Assembly (NCBI GenBank): GCA_949358305.1
Contig: OX442315.1
Location: 26,004,427-26,068,426, forward strand
Direction: 5' to 3'
Length of the DNA stretch: 64,000 nt
DNA from: Strigamia acuminata
Taxonomy: Eukaryota; Arthropoda; Chilopoda; Geophilomorpha; Linotaeniidae
The position numbers were made by a program, and so were the translations under genes. This document shows, in pieces, positions 52,154-61,063 of this stretch. Each line of letters begins with the position of its first letter. Position 1 is the first letter of the stretch. The notes under the pieces are model-generated. The model was given only the letters and a program-made list of their open reading frames with translations, did not search any database and had not been told where the DNA came from.

Positions 52154-54182
52154 TCTGGACCCCTTTTTTTCGCTTTTCCATCACCATACCCTCACTTTCA
52201 CATCCCCTCATCCCTCCATAAGTGCAACTAGGGGACAAGGAATAAACCGATTCATCGAACCAACTGGTCTCCCGCCTACAGCGACACGGTGCGGAGACGA
52301 GTACAAGTTGAGCCTGCAGTGACAGTGTAACATCACTTAAGTCAACAAAGTCTGGTCCCAACAGAAATACACGTGTTTCCAATAGGTATACTTTAAACAT
52401 TCCAATTGCATGTCTTTTGCAGCTGAGCCGTGAAGCCAGCCCACGTTGTTGTAAGGGGAGTCGAAAGCCCGAGCGTGCGGCCATAGGGGAGCCGGGAGAC
52501 CGAAGCCCGTGCCTATGTAATGCATACATAAATCGCCCGGTCGAACAAGTCCAGAGCGCAGTAATTCGCATCAATTGTGTTACTAAAATCCGTTGAAAAT
52601 TAATGTTCCTTTCAGAAGATGGGGAAAAAAGGAGAGGAATGACAAAAAGTGCATATGAAATTCAATTGACCGTGTCCAAATGGACGCACAAAAGGCCATA
52701 CTCACACCACCCACTCACAGGAAACGATTAGGGGAAGAAGTGGAACGTAAGCTGAATGTACAGACAACCCCAGCAGCTTTTGCTTAACGTATAAACTGCT
52801 AGGGAGGATAGATAGAAAGAGAAAAAAATGCATCAGCAACTCAAAACCCCCTTTCATCTTAACTTGTTTCATTCTGACATCCAAGTCAATTCGCTGACAT
52901 TTGACTAATGGATTCTCGTTTGCATTTTAATCAACTTGCCTTTACAATCATTATCTGCAATTTCATCATTCCATTCTTTCACTTTAATACCCTATCACTA
53001 AAATCATTAATCGTGTCTGCCCTGCCTTCCAATATTAAAACAAATCAATAGACTAGCACATGCTTAATCCAACTAAGCCACGTTTTTTCCACCTACCAAC
53101 CCCCAACCTCCATCTCACTCTTATGCTCCATTATGCGACAAAAACTATTTAGTCAATAAGACTAAAGCCTAGTATTCACGAAATAGTAATAAGAGTGACA
53201 CTCCAAGAATGTTGCATAAACAAACCACACCCCACATTTTCCTAAGAAATAATAAGCATTCCTTTTCTCAGAAAAGTTTAAGTTTAAGCTCAATGGAACT
53301 GTTCGAAAACACTATTTACGCTAATCTGATTTGTAAGGGAAAAAGAAGGTAAATTTTTGAAAAAATACAAAGTTCCATTTCTTTATCTGTGCGAGTGAAA
53401 CCGAAGAGAACAAAAATCCATTCTTTGCCTTCGCCCACACAAAAGAGCCGCGAGAATGGTCAACAAAAGAGATAGAAGAGTGGTTCCTCCAATTCCAAGA
53501 GGAACCCTCGTTTCCTTAATGGCGGATCAGTCCCAAGTTTCCGGTCGAATGATCATCGCAATGACGCATCATTGGTTAATCAATACTGTTCAATAGTCGC
53601 CGGTGCACACAGCTTCTGACCAACCAAAATACTCAGCCCATTTGAAATAAGCTTAACAAGCTGTTTACTCCCTCCGCCGATGCATCCTGACCACTAATGA
53701 TGCCCTCACGGGGAAACACGTATGCAAACCGTGCTCGGATTACGTCACTAATGACTAGACCAAAAAGGGTTTAGGCTTGACAAATACCCTTTTCCTTCTT
53801 CTTTTCAGGTAAAATTATTGTTCATCAATCATTACTACTTTAAGTTTGCAACATCACATGACAAATCAAGTGTACTTTGCGTCCCTCGAGACAAGAAGTT
53901 TTCAATTGAATCTACCTCGCTCCCTCCCTCCCTCCCGCGCCCTTCCCGTTTTCTTTCCATCAACTCACAGTACTCTCTTTTAAGCATTAAAGTCGAGTTG
54001 AGGGTTAGGGGACATCGACTGCTGTCCACTGGCGAGACCAATGCGCTCCAAACCCAAATGTCATTTTAAAATTGAATTCCAAGAATAATGGTGACCCGAG
54101 AATTGAACCCGCAGCTGCCCATTGGTGGCTGGAGCGTGTCGGCACTCGAATCCATCAAAGTGAACCCTCACTCTAACACTTG

Positions 54183-54198
54183 GACCCTAGAGGGCAAC
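54183..54198 (+). promoter_or_regulatory. CTCF-like motif, strong
   Basis: GACCCTAGAGGGCAAC contains the YAGAGGGC core with a C-rich left flank, in the forward orientation. Confidence 0.5.
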
Positions 54199-56921
54199 GA
54201 CAAGGAAACAAAAGATACCCCTACCTTTCCCTTCAGTAGCGAATTGGATTGATCAGACGTCCATCCTTTTTACAACCATCGCACACTTTCAACACCAGAA
54301 AAATAAATAAAAATAATCACAAAACAAAGTCAAAAACCTCCAAATTCCAAACTCATTTGCATGCGTTTTTTGTATACAACTCCCAACCCACTCTAACACT
54401 TATTCTAAGTTCCCTTAACCGTCCGTCGTTAGAGCCAAAGTGTTATAAAACTGAAAAACACACGATAAAAAGTTGTTTATGGCACTAGGTTGACAAGAGC
54501 CATTAACTATGATACTCTAGTCGTGGGTTAAGTGTGTCCAAAGACCTTCAACATGTTTCAAAGCAGCAATCTGTAAAAGAAATTAACACCCTGTGTCTTC
54601 TTCCTCCTTCCATCGGCTCCCCCACGCTCTTTGAAAAACACCTCTCACTCTTGACGATCCCATTGGGCCAGCTGGGTCATCAAACACTCCTGTGGACTAT
54701 TTATATAGAGTATAGTGTATGGGCAAACACAAGAAAACCGCACAAACACCATCTTTAATTGCACGCATAGAAATTTGGGGAACAAACGTCTCTCCAATGA
54801 GCACTGTTACTCGGATACACTGTTGTGTGCTAATGAGATGACAATAGAAGGCCAGTTGCAATGCCAAAGGGACGCATTAAGAGGTGAGAGGACCGCCTCT
54901 TCCACCCCAAATATATATACCACCCCTTCTCTTTTCCCTTTTAGTTAGACAGGCAATTGGGACACATTCACAAACAAATCTAGCTTATATATTAGCCGAT
55001 GGGGAAAAGAGTGCAAGCGAATGGCCCCACCAACCCTTCGGACTCAAGCAACAGGATTATAAGCTTTCCACCTCACCAATATGTTAAAAAGAAAAGTACC
55101 CACTAGAATATGTCCAATAAATCTTTACGAGATTTATGTGCAGTGGCAAAAGGAAAGATGTTTGTCCCAAAAAAAATGAGTTGGAAAAGAAAGGGCAATT
55201 ACACCTTTAAGACAGACAGATGAGGAGAAAAGTGACAAACAAAATGAACAAAACAAGTCATTGTGATTAGTTGCAAGAAAAATTTGCAGTCAAGTACCAA
55301 AATACCACACACCCTTGTTTGACCCTGCAGATCGTAATGGCAAAGAATTTTACTTAATGTTTCCAATATGCTCACAGGGAGGTCCACCAGAGAAAAAGAC
55401 AGCTGTGGGCCATCGACATTTTGACAAGTAGAGAAAGGGCCCTCGTTGAGGACCCCCGTCACGACTCATTAACATTCTACAACGGGCCGAAGAATGGTCT
55501 CTCTCCGCCACATTGGGAATTAGACAGACAACAACACGGCTACAACTCACTTGGACGACAGAGATATAGAGACAAGAGGGTTAAGTTAGAATTAAAAAAA
55601 AATAATAAAAAAAAAACAACATTACTTCAATTAGCATTCTTCGAAGAAAAAAACTTTTTTTCTTTCAATTTCGTCCCAAACTATATTGGAAAATAGACAT
55701 CTGGTTTAAAAGCAACTTAAGTGGACAAAAATCAATCAAACTGCTCATGACACAAAAGATTGTGAGCAATAAAAGAGAGAAGGATGTCTACAAGTGAGAG
55801 AGAGACGGGTGTGGGAGGGGGGCATGCGTTTAGGAGCTTCATCCAATTATCTCTGGGTGGCAATCAGAGACAGTGGCGCGTCGTGAAAGGAATGCAAGAG
55901 GCACAAGCCATCTTTGCAATGAGAAATTTCTAACTGGTGACCTATTGGAATGCATCGCAGATCTGAGCCGTCATGGAAAATTGGGTGGCCTACTGCTTAG
56001 TACACTATTTGTCAAATGTGTTTTCCATCATGACCACGACAACGTTAATTTTCAAACCCCTCACTTTCCAATGACAATCGACAGATGTCGCAACTTTAGA
56101 CATTTCCCCCTCTATGCAAATTTTAATAGATTCAAGCCGATTATATTATACTGCAACAGATGTGAAGACTTCTTCTATTCGTTACACGTTTTCAAAAACA
56201 AACATTTTCTTCATTCCAGCAATAAATCCGAGTTTAATTTACAAAATCAAAACAAAATCAAACTCAAAGTCTCGTGTTAGTTTTAATTTTATGTTTAATG
56301 TTTTCAAATGTAGCAACTTTGTTAGCAAAAAAAATTCCTTAATTCGGACGATGTCCTCATCGAGTCCTTGTCAGTCGACTTCAGGACGGCATAATCTGAT
56401 TAAGAAGGGGTCGCGTTTAAAATGATCTCGACTCGGTCTTGCGAGGTGCTTGTAATTGACACAAAATCAAATTAAGGCAAATGGCTTTGCTCTGTAATCG
56501 TACACTGTCATGGACTTGGCGGTGGGACAACTCTCCCAAGAGAGGCAGAAGAAGATTGGACGCCCACCACTCGTTTTCTCGCTTTGACAGCAAATGCACT
56601 AACGCCACTCGACGTCCATTCCAATCTCAGATCCACCCACACTCCCGTCTCATGCTCTGCTAACCAATGGCAGAAAAGAACACGGATATAAAAAAAAAAT
56701 CCATAACCATGTACGTAATGGTAAAACCCTCAACCAAAATGAAGACATTTTCCACGTTCCATCATACACAAACATTATTAATATCCATAACTCCACTCGC
56801 ATCACCAATTAAATCAAGTTCAGTTGTATAAAATATTTATTTTTACAAAACTTTCCATTTTCAATTCAACCACAGATTCTATGCTTTGTTGGACTCCTGT
56901 ACACGTGACGCGAGATTATAC

Positions 56922-56935
56922 GTTGCCATAGCAAC
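56922..56935 (+). promoter_or_regulatory. RFX X-box
   Basis: GTTGCCATAGCAAC satisfies the X-box consensus on both halves. A strong CTCF-like motif is about 245 bp away at 57180-57195, repeating the pairing seen near 45.6 kb. Confidence 0.6.
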
Positions 56936-57179
56936 TTTAAAATCGTTCCCTCTTGCGTTTAAACATATTCTTAACCCAAAATGGCAAAGATTTAAAAAAA
57001 AAACAAAAAAAAAAACCTACACTTGAGGTTCGTTCGAATAGTTAATCAATGTTTTAAATAACCACCAAAGTGTATTGAATGTTTGTTGGACGGAGAAGCC
57101 CACCATTTGTGCGGAGCTTCTCCCCAATACGGGAGATCGACAAAAGAGTGGGCGCTCGCGGTTTTGAGAGTAGACAATA

Positions 57180-57195
57180 GGTAGAGGGCGCTTTG
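57180..57195 (+). promoter_or_regulatory. CTCF-like motif, strong
   Basis: GGTAGAGGGCGCTTTG contains the TAGAGGGCGC core, forward oriented, about 2.4 kb beyond the 3' end of the Zfp64-like coding region. Confidence 0.5.
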
Positions 57196-58811
57196 GTGTA
57201 TGATGTCACGTTGAGAGAGATTAAGTGAGCTTGGCAACTTCTCTCATTTCCACAAAGAGAACACGCAGCTAATGAATCCAAAGTGACAAAAGGTTTGGCA
57301 GCAACGGATAGAAACCATTCGCTTACACTGCCTCATCCTCAAGCCCAGCAGCTAATGTCAAATCATTAAGCTTCGACTAATGAAGGAATAATCTGATACA
57401 CCCCATGAACGCGGTGTGTGTATACTCATTGCGAAGATGACGCAATCTAATCCAAACGCAAACTGCTATTCAAGCATGGACGACGACACTTTAAGCTTCC
57501 GATACGCACGAAGAATGTTAACACCCTAGTCTTACAAATACTCCAATTCACCAGAAATTCCAGTCTCGAATGAAAAAAAAAATCGACAACTAAAATCAAA
57601 CACCCGAGGCGTCGGGCGCCCAAGTCTCATAAAACAACTTTCACATACTCGCCTTCTCTCGTCTCCCTTCTATTGGGTTGCAGTGAAAGATAACGTGACA
57701 GCGCGAGAGAGAGAGAAAAGAGGCTGTAAACCACTCGATTGGATGCAGATGCTCAAGCACTATTGGCAAGCAGCATTATTTTTCCCCTCCTCTCACTGCA
57801 TCCCCTTGTATTTTATTATCAGCTTTTCACCATCACTGCCACTCAACACGTACTGCATTTGTTGATAAAAGCAGCGGAGAGTGAAAAGAGAAAAAACGAG
57901 AGAAAAAAATGCATCCATACCCAATACACACCTTAGATTACGGAATCTTGTTTCCATTTCCACTTACCAAGAGAAACAATAAAAAAAATTAATTCAATCC
58001 AATGTTGATAACCGATCAATACTTCCAAGGCCGATTCTTACATTTCTTACAAACTTACCGCCACTTTTAATCCCGCACAAATAATTTCAACTTTTGATTA
58101 AAAATAAAATCAAAATTTATCCGTATTCAATATCCAACTTTTTTTTTCATTATCTCTTTTTTTCTCAAGCTCCCACATTTAATACCGTGATAACAAATCA
58201 ATATACACGACCTAAAGAATTCCAATAGGGGTCGAGGACCATATCTTAAGTTATACCGCCACCTTTACACAACTTTTCGCTTTCTTTGCTTCCACCTCCC
58301 TTCCTTTTTTTTGCAATAACCATAAAGGGCTCTTTTTACACCTCGGGGCCTCTTCGTCATCTGTATGGCTCGCTTTTGCAGCAGTCCAATCGACTAGAAA
58401 TGCCCTCGGCGTCTGCAAAAGGCATAAAAGAGTGAATAGAGGGGCAGCCGTGGGGTTGCTGCCCGGCACAGCATTCCAGCTTGACGTGCCAGCCTATTTA
58501 CGACAAAAAGCGTCTCCACCCCACCCCTCCTTCTTTAACAGATCGGGCGAAAAAAAGGGGATTGACCTCCCTCATACAACGCAAGGGTAAAAAGAGAAAA
58601 TGGGGGGTGCATTAAACAAATTCCAAAGCTGCAAGGCACGACAAGAAAAGGCTGACCTCTCGCTCATGTACACCCACACACATACACAAAAAATATGAGG
58701 GCACATTGGAATGCCCGTAAATTTCAAAACACTTCCCCCTCGCCTTCTTTCACCCGCCCTATCCTCCCCCGCTACAGTAGCAATTTCCAACCAAAATGGC
58801 CTCCCCACTAG

Positions 58812-58829
58812 AAAAAAAAAAAAAAAAAA
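58812..58829. repeat. poly-A, 18 bases
   Basis: Uninterrupted A18 downstream of the Zfp64-like gene. Confidence 0.9.
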
Positions 58830-58985
58830 TGGAGAAATGGAACAGAATGAAAAACGAGCGGCGTATTTTACTTGAAATGATTTGATTTAAAATTTAGCGA
58901 AAACTTCTCATGAGTCAGCCGCGGTTTTCAACTAACATTTTACTCCAAACTCGATTTCCACCAATCAGATTGGCAATCGCAACTT

Positions 58986-58991
58986 TTTATT
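58986..58991 (-). promoter_or_regulatory. candidate polyadenylation signal for the Zfp64-like gene
   Basis: The plus-strand TTTATT reads AATAAA on the minus strand about 625 nt downstream of the stop codon. It is the first canonical hexamer I noticed below the stop. Because the area is AT-rich the hexamer could be chance, and no cleavage-site evidence is available. Confidence 0.35.
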
Positions 58992-59513
58992 TTTTTTTTT
59001 AAATTTGAATAGTCGGATGAAGCTTGCTGTCGTTGGCATCTTGTCTTTTCTTCCTGATTTTTCCCCCCGTCTTCCCAAGAGACGGTTGCGCGAGAGCGGC
59101 GAGATTCGTGTCACACGCAAAGAAGAGCACCACAGAAAACTACGTTTCACGCCATTATGACTCCCCTTCGCAGAGCCTTTTGCGGTGCTTCAATTTCATA
59201 GAAAGACAGAGATGAGACCACAAGAGAGATAATATTGAATCGCGTCAAATATTCATGCTCATTACAGAACCGCAGAGGCGGCTTCACTTTTCGAACTCAT
59301 GAGCCGACCCTACCCCGCCTCCGACCTTACCCTTTGAAATCGAATCCCCCAACATAAAAAAATAAAAACATAATTATCTGCCATTTTAATTCAATTGAAC
59401 ACCAAAGAGAAACTTCCGAGCCCACAATTCAATTAACGACGACAGAATCAAGTCGGGAACGGAGGAAGAGGGAAAAGAGGACCACTTTGTAATCATATTA
59501 GCAGTAAATTAAA

Positions 59514-59519
59514 ACTTAC
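59514..59519 (-). promoter_or_regulatory. consensus 5' splice donor in the presumed 3' UTR
   Basis: The minus strand reads ATCAA|GTAAGT about 97 nt after the stop codon. It is a perfect GTAAGT donor on the gene's strand. It may be unused, or it may mark a 3'-UTR intron or an alternative terminal exon. No matching acceptor was identified. Confidence 0.25.
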
Positions 59520-59616
59520 TTGATATTTTTAAATAGCAGATATCTTATGCAGCGCTTTGTTGCGTGTCCGTCGATGTACCCCGATACGAGACGGTCGTGG
59601 AAGCGCAGTCTTTGGC

Positions 59617-61063
59617 TCACGCGGGTGCATTTTTGTCCGAATTATTCTGCTCGTTGCACGCTATTATTTCAGCCATTTGCACCTGATTCGCAGTTTGAGA
59701 CGTTACCAAAATGGGAGTCAAAAAAGAGCCGAGTCCAGCCGAGTTGTAGTAACTAGTTGAAATAGACGACTCGTCCGATCTTGCCAAAGTGGTTGGCGGG
59801 AGCGTGGTGAGAAGTTGAAATTCCGAACCGTCCGGTAGTTGATTCGAATTATTGTCGACGGAACCAATTCGGTTCAGTAGCAACGAACCCGAGTTGTCCG
59901 CATTCGTTTGTACGATGTATTGAATCCCGGCAGAAACTTGATCTGGAACTAAGCTCGTTAAAGAATTCGACATTGTAGAAACTGGATGAGCAATAGTCTG
60001 ACCACTCACTGATAATACAGGCAGAATGCCCAAACTGTACATAAGAGGCGAAACCTGTTGGTTTGTCAAGTTCAGAGTATTTAAAGATGCCTGAGCGCTT
60101 TCAATGCTCATCGGATGAGTCACATCCACCGTCAACATGTGATTACCCGAATTCGAAGGCACTGTTTCACTATTTTTAAGCAAAGTGGCCAAAATAGAGG
60201 GCGATGTTGGAAGAACGTTATCGTGATTATTGTTTTGTATGTAGGCTATCACTTGAGTCGGTTGTTGGCACGTTGACATTGTCGTTGCCGCTGAATTATT
60301 GCCACTGGCTGACGAATTATGATATATGTGTTCGACAATCTGAGTTTGAGCGTTAGTGCCCATGACAGGTTCAGTCCGCAACCCTAAATCAACCATTTCG
60401 CTTGCCCCTTCTGTCATTTCATTTTCGCTGTAAGATACATTTCCTTCATTAACCACTGGGTTTGACAGCTGTAACACAGCCACGGTGGCCGTGCCTTCCA
60501 ATTGCTTAAGTCGTTGGTTATGTTGCCGCAGGTGACTTCGAAGGGAATCTTCACGGACGAACGCTGCTTCGCACATCGTACACTGAAATGACTTTACGCA
60601 CTGGGGACGACTACGAACTGATCGCTTAATATCCGCCGATTCGCCTTCATCGCCAATAGGACCCGAACGTTTGGCGCTCTTCTTTTGGCGATTCAGTTTA
60701 TCCAAATGACGTTTCTTAATGTGAGTTCTCACATTCCCTAAAATTAACAAAATTAATAAAATAAATAAACAAATAATAAAATAAACAAACAATATTTTTT
60801 CCCATACTAACCTGGTTGTCGAGACGAATAAGAACAAAAAGTGCACTTAAAAGGCCGCTCTGTGCTATGAATTCTTTGATGGTTTCTCAATGCTGCCCTT
60901 GTCGTGCATGTGTACGGACAGTGTTGACATTTTACAGCTTTTGCATCGTGAGTTTTTTCGTGTTCTCGAAAAACTCGACGGGAAGACGTTGTAAAATCAC
61001 AATGAGGGCACTGTTGATTGTTTTCAGTACTGTGGTTGAGCTTCATGTGCGTTTTCAAATTAC
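59617..61063 (-). CDS. Zfp64: ZFP64-like C2H2 zinc-finger protein, 3' part (two exons)
   Basis: Predicted nuclear DNA-binding transcription regulator; 5' end missing. Exon 60812-61063 joins exon 59617-60737 across a 74-nt GT-AG intron, giving about 456 residues to a TGA at 59617-59619. The first exon opens mid-finger (GNLKTHMKLNH), then carries CPHC...HEKTH and CQHCPYTCTTRAALRNHQRIH, and ends mid-finger in CTFCSYSSRQP. The second exon completes that finger (GNVRTHIKKRH), then has a linker rich in Lys/Arg/Ser and a last finger, CTMCEAAFVREDSLRSHLRQH-like. A roughly 300-residue tail rich in Ser, Thr, Asn and Gln follows and may be an activation or interaction region. Finger order, the SCSSAAALR-like finger, the Phe-x-x-Asp-Ser-Leu-Arg last finger and the spacing match the C-terminal fingers of vertebrate ZFP64 as I recall them. 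No alignment was run. Another member of the same zinc-finger class is possible, but ZFP64 fits best. Confidence 0.85.
60738..60811 (-). other. Zfp64: 74-nt intron of the Zfp64-like gene
   Basis: On the minus strand it begins gttagt and ends ttttag. It is very AT-rich. Reading through it would give an in-frame TAG two bases after the exon end (CCA GGT TAG), so splicing is needed. Splicing restores the finger RQP-G-NVRTHIKKRH exactly, which supports the boundaries. Confidence 0.85.
60812..61063 (-). other. Zfp64: Zfp64-like internal exon (phase 1-1, 252 nt)
   Basis: The acceptor is tttgcag followed by GTAATTTG at 61063. The donor is CCAG followed by gttagt, read downward from 60812. Both ends split a glycine codon after its first base at the same place inside a C2H2 finger. 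The exon is therefore symmetric (252 nt, 84 codon equivalents, three finger lengths) and could be skipped or duplicated without a frame change. It encodes the C-terminal half of one finger, two whole fingers and the N-terminal half of a fourth. Confidence 0.85.

Larger units (their letters stand above)
50000..53800. other. gene-free stretch with GC-richer islands
   Basis: Islands lie at about 50790-51240, 51300-51600 and 52030-52560. The minus frame 52032-52574 is the longest outside the Zfp64-like gene but has a repeat-derived poly-Ser run and no domain. It carries a CTCF-like motif at 52070 and a small hairpin at 50374. Confidence 0.5.
53801..59513. other. downstream flank of the Zfp64-like gene; no other gene recognised
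   Basis: CTCF-like sites at 54183 and 57180 and an X-box at 56922. The 135-codon plus frame at 55873-56280 begins with GTG and matches no family known to me. A strong acceptor-like pyrimidine tract plus CAG ends near 53808, but no exon follows that I can defend. Confidence 0.5.

Noticed and set aside
54085-54165. tRNA-like B-box (GGTTCAATTC on the minus strand, ending in ACCA)
   Set aside because: No matching 5' acceptor strand, D-arm or A-box at the correct spacing, and the T-stem has a mismatch.
55873-56280. 135-codon plus-strand frame
   Set aside because: Starts at GTG, Phe/Asn/His-rich and not recognisable; no supporting splice or homology evidence.
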